Positions 8,621 to 17,487 of a stretch of DNA of 64,000 nt are shown in pieces. Made by a program: the position numbers and the translations under genes. The stretch is from JAXMEQ01 sp046348225 (lineage in GTDB: Bacteria; Pseudomonadota; Gammaproteobacteria; Burkholderiales; Burkholderiaceae_C): the NCBI GenBank assembly GCA_046348225.1, contig JAXMEQ010000005.1, positions 62,001 to 126,000 of the forward strand, in the 5' to 3' direction. The notes beneath the pieces are model-generated. The model saw nothing but the letters and a program-made list of their open reading frames with translations. It was not told the origin of the DNA and made no database searches. Each line of letters opens with the position of its first letter. Position 1 is the stretch's first letter.

Positions 8621-10414
8621 ATGGCCTATACCGCTCTACTTTCAGGCTTTGCGGTAACTGGGTTTCGAAGTTTTGACGACGCACCACAAATTCTGAGTGA
8701 CTTACAGAAGATCAATTTTCTAGTTGGTCGTAATAACTCAGGCAAATCGAATGTTCTGAACGCTCTTCAAGTAGTTTGCGAGTTTTCTCGGGGACCGGAG
8801 GGGAGGTCCGCGCTTCAAAAGCTTCTGCAAGACCCTTTGAGCAAACCTGTCGGTCTTGCGTCGTCCCAGACCAGTATCTGGATTCGCTTTCCTAGCAAAG
8901 CCAACCAGGTATTTCCTCAGTTTGAAGACTGGAAATTCAACATCAACGGGAGATATTATTCAGTTGAGGCTGGGGTCAACGAGGTGCTGCTTGCACTTGC
9001 CAGCAAGATTTGTGTTCACGGGTTTGTTGCTATTCGGCCGGGCGAAGCCTTGAAGTTGACAGAGGATCTACTGCTCAAAAACGGGAATTTATCGGCAGGT
9101 TCCCATGAGTTATTCAGTCAACTATTCAACAAGTACTCAGGCTTCAGGGGAGGGGGACCCGAAGGTTGGATTCAATTCTTCCTAAAGAATATCGATCCAT
9201 CTAAGGAAGTTGTCGATCTCAAATTTGTGGAGGTGCCTGCGGTACGCAAGCTTATCGACTCTGGTACAGCATTTGACGGTACTTTCGGCGAGATAAATCT
9301 CATCGAAACAATTGCCCAGTGGGAAAGCCCCGATGTTCAACAACTGACGGAAAACCAGAAGAAATTTAACTCTCTCTTAGCATTTTCACGAGAAGTCCTG
9401 GAGGATTCGAGCGTAGAAATTCGAGTTCCCTACAAGCGCAACACATTACATATCGTTAAGGATGGAAAGACGTTGCCGATTGAGAGGCTCGGGACTGGGG
9501 TGCACCAAGTGATTATGTTTGCTGCAGCAGCGACAGTTACTGAAAACTCAATATTCGCAGTTGAAGAACCAGAAACGAACTTGCATCCATCTCTTCAGAG
9601 AAAGCTTCTTCGATACTTGAGTGAGGAAACTTCTAATCAGTACTTCATCACAACTCACTCGGCACACATTTTGGATGCAGTCCCCGCCGCAATTTTTCAT
9701 GTTTCGCTAGACGCTGGTGCGACGCGCGTATCGAAAATCGCTACAGGAATGCAGAGGTTCGCAGCAGTGGAAGACTTGGGGTATCGCGCATCTGACCTTA
9801 TTCAGACTCCAATTGTCATCTGGGTTGAAGGGCCATCAGACAAAACCTATCTGTCTGCTTGGATCTCCAGTGCAGATGAGCAACTCGTTGAGGGAACACA
9901 CTACTCGTTGATGTTCTACGGGGGAAAGCTCCTTAGTCATCTTGAGGCTGACGATTCCGATTTGAATGAGTTCATTTCGCTACGTCGCCTCAATCGATAT
10001 GTTGCGATTGTTATTGATAGCGACAAGCGTAATTCGAGGGGTCGGTTGAGGCCCACAAAGCTACGCGTAATCAATGAAGTCAATAAGTCTCCAGGTTTTG
10101 GCTTGGCTTGGGTCACTGACGGCAAAGAAATTGAGAACTATCTTGACCCTGAACCACTTGCCGCTGCAATGGCCGAACTAGCTGTGGACTTTTCTTCGCT
10201 GCCGGAGCGTGCCGGGGCTGCGAATGCACGTTTTGATGACGCGCTTAGTTTCAGGTCCATTTCAGGCGAACTTAAGTCTTTGGCGACCAAAAAGGTGCCT
10301 TTTGCACGCGCATACGTAAAGCATTCTGCTGGGCGTGTGCCCTCTAGTCGTCACGCCTTAGAGCAGGTTCGAAGTCTATGCGCACTCATCCGCAAGGCCA
10401 ACGGCATCAACTAG
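8621..10414 (+). CDS. OLD-family ATP-dependent nuclease (AAA ATPase plus TOPRIM)
   Basis: 597 residues. The N-terminal half is an SMC/ABC-like ATPase with Walker A GRNNSGKSN (about residues 36-44), a Walker B/D-loop region with EEPETNLHPS near 315, and an H-loop-like TTHSAHI. The C-terminal half carries TOPRIM-type acidic motifs: VEGPSDKTYL near 400 and VIDSDKR near 463. This is the class 1 OLD architecture, whose members are DNA nucleases often linked to phage defence. No UvrD-like helicase or other partner is adjacent, so it is not a Gabija pair. Base composition is clearly more AT-rich than the flanks, indicating horizontal gain. Its stop overlaps the convergent stop of the next gene. Confidence 0.85.
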   Translation: MAYTALLSGFAVTGFRSFDDAPQILSDLQKINFLVGRNNSGKSNVLNALQVVCEFSRGPEGRSALQKLLQDPLSKPVGLASSQTSIWIRFPSKANQVFPQFEDWKFNINGRYYSVEAGVNEVLLALASKICVHGFVAIRPGEALKLTEDLLLKNGNLSAGSHELFSQLFNKYSGFRGGGPEGWIQFFLKNIDPSKEVVDLKFVEVPAVRKLIDSGTAFDGTFGEINLIETIAQWESPDVQQLTENQKKFNSLLAFSREVLEDSSVEIRVPYKRNTLHIVKDGKTLPIERLGTGVHQVIMFAAAATVTENSIFAVEEPETNLHPSLQRKLLRYLSEETSNQYFITTHSAHILDAVPAAIFHVSLDAGATRVSKIATGMQRFAAVEDLGYRASDLIQTPIVIWVEGPSDKTYLSAWISSADEQLVEGTHYSLMFYGGKLLSHLEADDSDLNEFISLRRLNRYVAIVIDSDKRNSRGRLRPTKLRVINEVNKSPGFGLAWVTDGKEIENYLDPEPLAAAMAELAVDFSSLPERAGAANARFDDALSFRSISGELKSLATKKVPFARAYVKHSAGRVPSSRHALEQVRSLCALIRKANGIN

Positions 10415-11346
10415 GGTTCTTGACTTAGCGCCAGCCGCGCGGCTGCCAGGTCCCATCCGGCCCAGCCGCAGCTCTTGAACAGCACCGGGCCCTGCACCGC
10501 AGGGCCTTTTTGATTCACCACATCGGCCAGTGACGCAAAGCCGGCCACGGCCAGCCCGGCCTGCAGCAGGTCGCCGGCCTCGTGTTGCGCGTCGGGTGTG
10601 TCCACCACCACGGTGCCCACTTCGGCCATGTGCCGGCACAGGCGCGGGCCCAGTTCCACCATGTTCGGTGTGAACGCCCCCACGGCACAGACAAAGGCGT
10701 CGTCGCGCGGTGTGGCGGTCAGCACCACCGCGCTGGCGGGCGTGCAGGTCACCGTCAGCGGGCAGTGGGCCAGTGCGGCGTTGGGGTCGCTCACCACTTG
10801 ACTGCGCAGGCCCAGCGCCTGCGCGTGCTGCACCAGCCGGGCAGCGCTGGCTTCGCTGCGCGAGCTGACCCAGACCTCGCGCACCCCCAGCCCGTCGGCG
10901 AATGCCTCCAGGTGGGCCAGGCCCTGTACGCCGGCGCCCACCACCAGCAGAGGCCCGGTCAGGTTCGGCGCCAGCCGCTGCGCGGCCAGCAGCGACACGG
11001 CCGCAGTGCGCCGGGCGGTGACGGTCGGCCCATGCAGGATGAGCCGGCGCTCGCCGGTGGCCACGTCAAACACCACCACGTCGCCCTGGATGGTGGCGCG
11101 CCCGGTGCCGGCATTGCCCGGCGTGAAGGTGATGAGTTTGCTGATGGCCACGCGTGCATCCAGCGCCGGCATCACGAACAGGCTGCCGCCGCCGGGCAGG
11201 GGCTGGACCAGCCGGGCCGGCACCTGCACGGCAGGGTCGTGCAGCAGCGTGGCGATCTCGTCGGCCAGGGCGCCCCAGGGCAGGGCGGCGGCTGTCAGGC
11301 GGGCGTCCAGCAAGGCGGCAGTACGGGATGTATTGGCGGGCGTCAC
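10411..11346 (-). CDS. Ornithine cyclodeaminase / delta-1-pyrroline-2-carboxylate reductase family protein
   Basis: 311-residue NAD(P)-dependent enzyme of the ornithine cyclodeaminase / mu-crystallin family. The Rossmann nucleotide-binding loop is VVGAGVQGLAHLEAF in the middle of the protein, preceded by the RATIQGDVVVFD and TARRTAAVSLLAA segments. The subgroup with this wording is usually annotated as delta-1-pyrroline-2-carboxylate reductase (proline or hydroxyproline metabolism), but the substrate cannot be fixed from sequence. It is convergent with the OLD gene, with overlapping stop codons, and divergent from the small gene at 11445. Confidence 0.85.
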   Translation of the reverse strand: MTPANTSRTAALLDARLTAAALPWGALADEIATLLHDPAVQVPARLVQPLPGGGSLFVMPALDARVAISKLITFTPGNAGTGRATIQGDVVVFDVATGERRLILHGPTVTARRTAAVSLLAAQRLAPNLTGPLLVVGAGVQGLAHLEAFADGLGVREVWVSSRSEASAARLVQHAQALGLRSQVVSDPNAALAHCPLTVTCTPASAVVLTATPRDDAFVCAVGAFTPNMVELGPRLCRHMAEVGTVVVDTPDAQHEAGDLLQAGLAVAGFASLADVVNQKGPAVQGPVLFKSCGWAGWDLAAARLALSQEP

Positions 11347-11444
11347 GGCTGCGATTCTGTCCTACAGCGACTTGGGGCGGCGGCCCGATGCGGCGCTGCG
11401 GTGCGCGGCCTAGCATCGCAGCACGCTGTTGAGGAGCCGCTGCC

Positions 11445-11687
11445 ATGTTGTCCCGTGTGATTGAAAGAATGATCGAGCATCCTAGGGAGAGCCTGTTCCT
11501 CATGGTCATGCTTCCGCTGATCGGCGTGCTGCTCGCGGCGATGTATCTGGTCTGTGCAGCACAGGTGCGCGGTGCCGAGGCCCGCAGCCCGGAATTCAAG
11601 GCCCGCAGCATGGCACTGCACGATTGCATGGGCTACCGGCAGCGTGCCAGCCAGCAGGCCTGTAGCGGCGAGGTGGCCGGGCGCTGA
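11445..11687 (+). CDS. Small single-pass membrane protein, unknown function
   Basis: 80 residues with one hydrophobic segment at about 17-42 (LFLMVMLPLIGVLLAAMYLV) flanked by a basic N-terminus. A hydrophilic tail follows with two cysteines (HDCMGY and QQACSGE) that may face the periplasm. GAGGAG lies upstream of the ATG at usable spacing. It does not match a family I recognise. It is followed within 25 bases by a DUF2799 lipoprotein, so the two may share a transcript. Confidence 0.6.
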   Translation: MLSRVIERMIEHPRESLFLMVMLPLIGVLLAAMYLVCAAQVRGAEARSPEFKARSMALHDCMGYRQRASQQACSGEVAGR

Positions 11688-11709
11688 CCCATCGTGAATA
11701 ATCCGGCGC

Positions 11710-12276
11710 ATGGCGTCCGAGATGCTCACCCCTTCACCGCGATGGCTGCGTACGGCAGCGGTCCTTTTCCTGCTGGCGATGCTGCAGGCCTGCGCCACCA
11801 TGTCGGCCAGCGAGTGCCGCACGGCGAGCTGGCGCGATGTGGGCTTGCGCGACGGCCTGGCGGGGGAGCCACTGGGTCTGCTCGACCGCCGGACCCGGGC
11901 TTGCGCCGAGGCCGGCGTGGCGGTCAATGTACCGCTGTACCTGGAAGGCCGCAATCAGGGCCTGCCGGACTACTGTCGGCTCGACAACGCCGCACGTCAG
12001 GGACTGGCCGGCAAGACCTACCACGGGGTTTGCGCGCCCGGCATCGACGCCGAGTTCCGCCGCCGCCATCAGCTCGGCCTGGACGTGTACCGTGCCCGGG
12101 CGGAGCTTTACAGCCAGGACCAGCGCCGCCGTACGCTGGAAGACCGGCTGGCCGATGCCCGCACCGACGAAGAGCGCCGCCGCTGGCGCGACGAATTGCG
12201 TGACCTGGACTACAGCCAGCGCCGCGCCCGGGACCGCCTGCGCGATGCCGAGTGGGCACTCGACCGGCTGCGCTGA
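11710..12276 (+). CDS. DUF2799 family lipoprotein
   Basis: 188 residues with a lipoprotein signal peptide ending in the lipobox LQAC near residue 28. The conserved DUF2799 pattern follows: W.DVGLRDGLAGEP, a central Y.EGR.QGLPDYC, and GKTYHGVC. The C-terminal third is a charged, Arg-rich helix likely to form a coiled coil. Function is unknown; family members are envelope proteins. It ends one base before the convergent recJ stop. Confidence 0.75.
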   Translation: MASEMLTPSPRWLRTAAVLFLLAMLQACATMSASECRTASWRDVGLRDGLAGEPLGLLDRRTRACAEAGVAVNVPLYLEGRNQGLPDYCRLDNAARQGLAGKTYHGVCAPGIDAEFRRRHQLGLDVYRARAELYSQDQRRRTLEDRLADARTDEERRRWRDELRDLDYSQRRARDRLRDAEWALDRLR

Positions 12277-13992
12277 TCAGTCCTGACGCTCCGCGGCTTC
12301 CACGAGGAAACGTACCCGCTTTACCCCTTGCCATTCGTCGGCGTCCAGCCGGAAGGCGAGCTTGACGCGCGCCGGCAGCGGGTCGGTGTGGCCAAACCAG
12401 ATGCCGTCCACCGGCTGGCCCTGGTGGCGCAGTTTCAGCGCCAGGTGCTTTTCGCCCACCAGCCGCTGCGAGAGCACTTCAACCTCTTCACTGAACACCG
12501 GCGGCGCGAAGCCCTGGCCCCAGACCTCGGCGTGCAGCGTGTCGACCAGGTCGGCGCGGCGGTATTCGGGCGCCAGCGGGCCGTCAGTCTCGATGCGGCG
12601 GGTCAGTGTCGCAGCGTCCAGCCACTCCAGCGCAACCTGGTGGAAGGCCTGTTCAAACACATCCAGCTGGTCTTCGTCCAGCGTGCAGCCAGCCGCCATG
12701 GCGTGGCCGCCAAAGCGCAGTAACACGCCGGGGTGGCGCTTGGCCACCAGGTCCAGCGCATCGCGCAGGTGGAAGCCCGGGATGGAACGGCCTGAGCCCT
12801 TCAGCTCGTGCCCCTTGCCCGGCGCCTGGCTCGCGGCAAACACAAAGGTGGGGCGATGCAGCTTGTCCTTGATGCGTGACGCCACGATGCCGACCACGCC
12901 CTCGTGAAAGTCCGGATCAAAAACGCAGATGGCGGGCGGGGCTTCGTCGCCCTCGTCAAACAGGCTTTCGGCGATGTGCATGGCCTGTTCGCGCATGTCG
13001 CCTTCGATTTCACGTCGCTCGCGATTGATGCCGTCCAGCGTGCGTGCCAGCTCGTCAGCTCGCACCGGGTCGTCGCTCAGCAGGCATTCAATGCCCAGTG
13101 TCATGTCGCTCAGCCGGCCAGCGGCATTGATGCGCGGGCCGAGCGCAAAGCCGAAGTCAAACGTGGTGGCCACACGCGAATCGCGCCCGGCCGCCTTGAA
13201 CAGCGCCGCCAGGCCGGCCGGCATGGCGCCCGCGCGGACGCGCTTCAGGCCCTGCGCCACCAGTCGGCGGTTGTTGGCGTCGAGCTTCACCACGTCGGCC
13301 ACCGTGCCCAGCGCCACCAGCGGCAGCAGTGCGTCCAGCTTGGGCTGGCTGGCGGCGTCAAACGCGCCGCGGGCACGCAGCTCGGCGCGCAGCGCCAGCA
13401 GCACATAAAACATGACGCCCACGCCGGCGATGGCCTTGCTTTCAAAGGTGCAGCCCGGCTGGTTGGGGTTGACGATCACGGCCGCCGCCGGCAACTGCGA
13501 GGCGGGCAGGTGGTGGTCGGTCACCAGCACCGGCAGGCCCAGCGCGTTGGCGCGCGCCACACCTTCCACGCTGGCAATGCCGTTGTCCACCGTGATCAGC
13601 AGCTCGGCGCCACTGGCCTTGACTCGCTCGGCAATCGGTGGCGTCAGGCCGTAGCCGTCCACCACGCGGTCGGGCACCAGGTAGCTCACCTGCTGCGCGC
13701 CCAGCAGGCGCAGGCCCCGCACAGCCACTGCGCAGGCGGTGGCGCCGTCGCAGTCGTAGTCAGCCACGATGCACAGCTTGCGCTGTTGCGCGATGGCGTC
13801 GGCCAGCAAGGCGGCGGCGGCTTGTGCGCCGAGTAGCGACGCGGGCGGCAGCAGCCGCGCCAGGCCGTCGTCCAGCTGGTCGTGTGCCGTGATGCCGCGC
13901 GCCGCGTAGAGCCGGGCCAGCAGCGGGTGGACACCGGCCTGCTCCAGCGCCCAGGCAGCACGGGGCGGAATGTCTCTTGCTACTATTTTCAT
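12277..13992 (-). CDS. recJ: Single-stranded-DNA-specific exonuclease RecJ
   Basis: 571-residue 5'-3' ssDNA exonuclease of the DHH family, acting in recombination and mismatch repair. Catalytic motifs include VADYDCDGATA (DHH motif I), VTDHHLP (motif III) and the DHHA1 signature RFGGHAMAAGC near residue 430. The ATG lies inside a CTR element copy (13979-14028), and its first bases overlap the stop of the rpfE-like gene upstream (ATGA). The protein starts MKIVARDIPPR, which fits the normal RecJ N-terminus. Confidence 0.95.
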   Translation of the reverse strand: MKIVARDIPPRAAWALEQAGVHPLLARLYAARGITAHDQLDDGLARLLPPASLLGAQAAAALLADAIAQQRKLCIVADYDCDGATACAVAVRGLRLLGAQQVSYLVPDRVVDGYGLTPPIAERVKASGAELLITVDNGIASVEGVARANALGLPVLVTDHHLPASQLPAAAVIVNPNQPGCTFESKAIAGVGVMFYVLLALRAELRARGAFDAASQPKLDALLPLVALGTVADVVKLDANNRRLVAQGLKRVRAGAMPAGLAALFKAAGRDSRVATTFDFGFALGPRINAAGRLSDMTLGIECLLSDDPVRADELARTLDGINRERREIEGDMREQAMHIAESLFDEGDEAPPAICVFDPDFHEGVVGIVASRIKDKLHRPTFVFAASQAPGKGHELKGSGRSIPGFHLRDALDLVAKRHPGVLLRFGGHAMAAGCTLDEDQLDVFEQAFHQVALEWLDAATLTRRIETDGPLAPEYRRADLVDTLHAEVWGQGFAPPVFSEEVEVLSQRLVGEKHLALKLRHQGQPVDGIWFGHTDPLPARVKLAFRLDADEWQGVKRVRFLVEAAERQD

Positions 13993-14028
13993 AGCGGTTC
14001 AAGCAGTCTGGATGCGGGTTGGCGGGCT
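13979..14028 (+). repeat. CTR element copy at the rpfE-like/recJ junction
   Basis: Palindromic head GCTACTATTTTCATAGC at 13979-13995, then a tail with CGGTTCAAGCAGTCTGG and GCGGGTTGG. On the minus strand it carries the stop of the rpfE-like gene and the start codon of recJ. It is antisense to both genes. Confidence 0.85.
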
Positions 14029-14936
14029 ATTTGACTCATGAATCGGGCGAAAAACCCGGCTTTGCCGGTGTGCCAGGTTTGTGAATGGCGTTCGCCGCAC
14101 AGCGTCAGCGTGACGGGCTGGCCCGCGTCCAGTTCGCGCAGCAGGCGGGCGCATTCGCCGTTGTCCAGCAGCCGCCAGGCCTCGGCCCAGGCGGACCAGT
14201 CGGCGCGCAGCGCGGCGTCGCGCAGGTAGTGGACGACGCGCAGCCCCGCCGGCGGCGGCCCGGCATCGGCCGGCAGGGCCCCGGTGCCGCTGAGCCAGAA
14301 CGAATTGACCGGCAGCAGGCCGCCGCGCTCGCGCGCTTCGTTCACCGGGTGGGTGTACAGCAGCATCTGCATCTCGCTTTGCAGTCGGCACAGGGCTTTG
14401 GCCTGCGGGCTGCGCGGCAGCCAGGGGTCGATCGCCTGGCCGATCACGCGGTCCAGCGACGCGGTAGGCAGGCCGCGGAATACCTCGCCGTACGCCAGCC
14501 ACAGTGTGGGTGCGTCATACGTCAGCGCGATGCCGTCCTGCTCAAAGTAGGGCTGCATGGCCGCCATCAGCGCCCGTGAATCGGCCGCGTCCAGCTGCAG
14601 CGCCAGCGGATGCAGCATGCGAATGTGGTCGCGGCCGAGCTGCCAGTGGCAAGGCGTGACCCAGGCCCAGGGCTGGGCGGCGTCGTGCCCGGCTTCGCGG
14701 GCCTGCCAGGCCGCCCAGGGAATCTGCCCGTCGGTGACCGCCAGGCCGTAGGCGCGGGCGAGTGCGCGCTCGTGCGGCGGGCTCAGGGCCTCGGGCGTGC
14801 CGGCGTCGACGACGCCAGGCGTGAGCCGCGCCGCGAGCTTTTCCAGGTGGGGCAGGGCCAGCGTGCGCAGCACCTCGGCGCAGCCTTCGGAACTGCCATG
14901 GGCGTAGGGAATCAACAAGTGGGCACCGTCTGACAT
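13989..14936 (-). CDS. RpfE-like protein (COG4255 type)
   Basis: 315-residue cytosolic protein. Recognisable segments are LLIPYAHGSSEGC at the start, PCHWQLGRDHI, LWLAYGEVFRGLPTASLDRV and LPVNSFWLSGTGALP. These fit the RpfE/COG4255 group, which is often annotated as phosphoglycerate mutase-related but has no proven activity. In Xanthomonas rpfE also lies next to recJ, so the neighbourhood is conserved. The start at 14936 is chosen because upstream in-frame codons run antisense into lolC. Its last codons and TGA fall in the CTR element. Confidence 0.7.
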   Translation of the reverse strand: MSDGAHLLIPYAHGSSEGCAEVLRTLALPHLEKLAARLTPGVVDAGTPEALSPPHERALARAYGLAVTDGQIPWAAWQAREAGHDAAQPWAWVTPCHWQLGRDHIRMLHPLALQLDAADSRALMAAMQPYFEQDGIALTYDAPTLWLAYGEVFRGLPTASLDRVIGQAIDPWLPRSPQAKALCRLQSEMQMLLYTHPVNEARERGGLLPVNSFWLSGTGALPADAGPPPAGLRVVHYLRDAALRADWSAWAEAWRLLDNGECARLLRELDAGQPVTLTLCGERHSQTWHTGKAGFFARFMSQIARQPASRLLEPL

Positions 14937-14987
14937 GGCCCCTATTGTCCGGGATGCCACAATCCAGCGGAACCAACTCCCTCGCAC

Positions 14988-16244
14988 ATGCAGATTCCCT
15001 ACGAACTGGCCCTGGGCTGGCGTTACACCCGGGCCGGCCGCGCTACCCGGCGCAACGGCTTCATCTCCTTCATCTCGGGCGTGTCCATGCTGGGCATTGC
15101 GCTGGGCGTGGCGGCGCTGATCATCGTGCTGTCGGTGATGAACGGCTTCCAGAAGGAAGTGCGCGACCGCATGCTCAGCGTGGTGTCGCACATCGAGATT
15201 TTCGCGCCGCAAGGCGCTGCCTTGCCGGACGTGAACCGCACGCTGGCCGAAGCGCGGCGCAACCCGGCGGTGACGGGCGCCGCACCGTTTGTGGCGGCGC
15301 AGGCCCTGCTGGCCCGGGGCGAGGACATGAAGGGCACCCTGGTGCGTGGCATCGACCCGGCGCTGGAACCGGGTGTGACGGACCTCGCGGTGGAACTGAA
15401 GGACACGGCACTGTCGCGGCTGGTGCCGGGCGAATTCGGCATCGTGCTGGGCGGCGAGCTGGCGCGCGCGCTGGGCGTGCGCCAGGGCGATGCGGTCACG
15501 CTGATCGCACCCAGCGGTCAGGTCACGCCGGCAGGCGTGGTGCCGCGCCTGAAGCAGATGACCGTGGTCGGCACCTTTGATTCCGGCCACTACGAATACG
15601 ACTCCGCGCTAGTGATGCTGCATGTGGACGACGCCGCGCGCATCTTCCGGCTGGAAGGCCCCACCGGCATCCGCCTGAAAATCCGCGACCTGCACGAGGC
15701 GCGCCAGGTCGCTGCAGAACTGGGCGGCTCGCTCACCGGCGACCTGCTGATCCGCGACTGGACGCGTCAGAACCGCACCTGGTTTGCGGCGGTTCAGCTC
15801 GAGAAGCGGATGATGTTCATCATCCTTACGCTCATCGTGGCCGTGGCTGCGTTCAACCTGGTCAGCACCCTGGTCATGACGGTGACCGACAAGCGCGCCG
15901 ACATCGCCATCCTGCGCACGCTGGGTGCGAGCCCGGGCAGCATCATGGGGGTGTTCATGGTGCAGGGCGCCATGGTCGGCGTGATCGGGACCTTTGCCGG
16001 CCTGCTACTGGGCCTGGGCGTCGCCTTCAACATCGACGTGATCGTGCCGGCGCTGGAGCGGCTGTTCCAGGCGAGCTTCCTGCCGAAGGACATCTACCTG
16101 ATCAGCCGCATGCCGAGCGATCCGCAGCAAAGCGACATCCTGCCGGTGGCGCTGATCTCGCTGGTGCTGGCCTTTGTCGCCACGATCTACCCAAGCTGGC
16201 GCGCCAGCCGCGTCAATCCGGCGGAGGCGCTGCGTTATGAATGA
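14988..16244 (+). CDS. lolC: Lipoprotein-releasing ABC transporter permease LolC/LolE
   Basis: 418-residue inner-membrane permease of the system that extracts lipoproteins for LolA. It has one N-terminal membrane segment (about 28-50), a periplasmic domain, and three C-terminal membrane segments typical of the FtsX/MacB fold, ending YPSWRASRVNPAEALRYE, the hallmark MacB/LolC C-terminus. Only one permease gene is present, so a homodimeric LolF-like arrangement is possible. It overlaps lolD by eight bases. The matching carrier lolA is at 57160. Confidence 0.92.
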   Translation: MQIPYELALGWRYTRAGRATRRNGFISFISGVSMLGIALGVAALIIVLSVMNGFQKEVRDRMLSVVSHIEIFAPQGAALPDVNRTLAEARRNPAVTGAAPFVAAQALLARGEDMKGTLVRGIDPALEPGVTDLAVELKDTALSRLVPGEFGIVLGGELARALGVRQGDAVTLIAPSGQVTPAGVVPRLKQMTVVGTFDSGHYEYDSALVMLHVDDAARIFRLEGPTGIRLKIRDLHEARQVAAELGGSLTGDLLIRDWTRQNRTWFAAVQLEKRMMFIILTLIVAVAAFNLVSTLVMTVTDKRADIAILRTLGASPGSIMGVFMVQGAMVGVIGTFAGLLLGLGVAFNIDVIVPALERLFQASFLPKDIYLISRMPSDPQQSDILPVALISLVLAFVATIYPSWRASRVNPAEALRYE

Positions 16245-16932
16245 GACCCCCACGCTTGCCGCCACCCCTGTTCTGCAGGCGCGTGGCCTGACCAAGCGCT
16301 TCCACGAGGGCGTAATCGACCTCACCGTGCTGCACGGTGTGGATCTGGACGTGCAGGCCGGCGAGACGCTGGCCATCGTCGGCGCCTCGGGCTCGGGCAA
16401 AAGCACGCTGCTGCACCTGCTGGGCGGGCTGGACGCGCCGACCAGCGGCTCGGTGCAACTGCTGGGCCAGCCGCTGGCGCAGCTGGATGCGGCGGCCCAG
16501 GGCCGGCTGCGCAACCAGCACCTGGGCTTTGTCTACCAGTTTCACCACCTGCTGCCGGAATTCAGCGCGCTGGACAACGTGGCCATGCCGCTGTGGATCC
16601 GCCGCCAGCCGCGCGAACAGGCGGCCCGGACGGCCCAGCGCATGCTGGCCAGTGTGGGCCTGCAGGACCGCATACACCACCGTCCGGCCGAGCTGTCGGG
16701 CGGCGAACGCCAGCGCGTGGCCATCGCGCGCGCACTGGTGACCCAACCGGCCTGCGTGCTGGCCGATGAGCCGACCGGCAACCTGGACCGCAGCACTGCC
16801 GACGGCGTGTTCGACCTGATGCTCACACTGGCACGCGACCACGGCACCGCGTTCGTGGTGGTCACGCACGACGCCACCCTGGCGGCACGCTGCGGACGGC
16901 AACTCCAGTTAACCTCGGGGCGGCTGGGGTGA
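16237..16932 (+). CDS. lolD: Lipoprotein-releasing ABC transporter ATP-binding protein LolD
   Basis: 231-residue ATPase energising LolC. Motifs are Walker A GASGSGKSTLLHLLGG, Q-loop YQFHHLLPEFSALDN, signature LSGGERQRVAIARAL, Walker B VLADEPTGNLD and the H-loop VVTHD. The ATG at 16237 (MNETPT) is inside the end of lolC, and this overlap supports it over the longer in-frame reading. Confidence 0.95.
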   Translation: MNETPTLAATPVLQARGLTKRFHEGVIDLTVLHGVDLDVQAGETLAIVGASGSGKSTLLHLLGGLDAPTSGSVQLLGQPLAQLDAAAQGRLRNQHLGFVYQFHHLLPEFSALDNVAMPLWIRRQPREQAARTAQRMLASVGLQDRIHHRPAELSGGERQRVAIARALVTQPACVLADEPTGNLDRSTADGVFDLMLTLARDHGTAFVVVTHDATLAARCGRQLQLTSGRLG

Positions 16933-16980
16933 CAGGCGAGCAGCTTTTGATGCATCCAGTGTGCTTGATATCTTGGTGAA

Positions 16981-17487
16981 CTAACTGGGCTCGCGTTTCG
17001 TACTGGTAGCGGTCAGAAAGACGCCTACAACTACAATCAAAGCAATCGTTGCCATCTTTGCAACGGTCTTATACATTTCATTGTTGTTCGCGTTCACTTG
17101 TTGCAAGATGATTGCTAGCTGGAGGTATAGTTGACCAGCCTCCAGTAGCACCGCCGCAAGCTTTTCTCGAGTCGCATCCGATTCGGCAGAGCCGACCAGA
17201 ATCTTCAGTGCTTGCGATATCCCCTCTACAGCAGCGCTTATGGTTTGCACAACGTCTTGCTGAACTTCCTTGGCTGCGGCAATAACCTTCATTTGAACCC
17301 TAAGTGCCTCTGTTGCAACCGCAATGAATCCAGGTGCCAATCTGACCAACGCTTGGATGTGAGCCTCCTTGAGCCGCTGCTCACCTATCAGTTTGAGGAT
17401 AGTGCTGGCCTCTTCCTTGGATAGTTTGTCCAGCCTCTTGAGCCCGATGATTTGCAGGAGCTCCGCTTCAATTTTTTTGTCTTCCAA
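16981..17487 (-). CDS. Helical protein with C-terminal membrane anchor, unknown function
   Basis: 168 residues from a TTG start supported by an upstream AAGGAAG; a TGA closes the frame further upstream and no ATG is available. The protein is almost entirely predicted helix. Its Leu/Lys/Glu-rich first 50 residues are followed by amphipathic helices and one C-terminal hydrophobic segment (about 144-161) with a short tail, so it looks tail-anchored. I recognise no family. The DNA is markedly more AT-rich than the flanking lolD and VWA genes, so it is probably acquired. Codon-like structure and the length of the frame support a real gene, but the start is uncertain. Confidence 0.55.
   Translation of the reverse strand: MEDKKIEAELLQIIGLKRLDKLSKEEASTILKLIGEQRLKEAHIQALVRLAPGFIAVATEALRVQMKVIAAAKEVQQDVVQTISAAVEGISQALKILVGSAESDATREKLAAVLLEAGQLYLQLAIILQQVNANNNEMYKTVAKMATIALIVVVGVFLTATSTKREPS

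Noticed and set aside
8621..10414. Prophage or Gabija system
   Set aside because: No phage structural, integrase or UvrD-like helicase gene is adjacent; only a single OLD-type gene is present.
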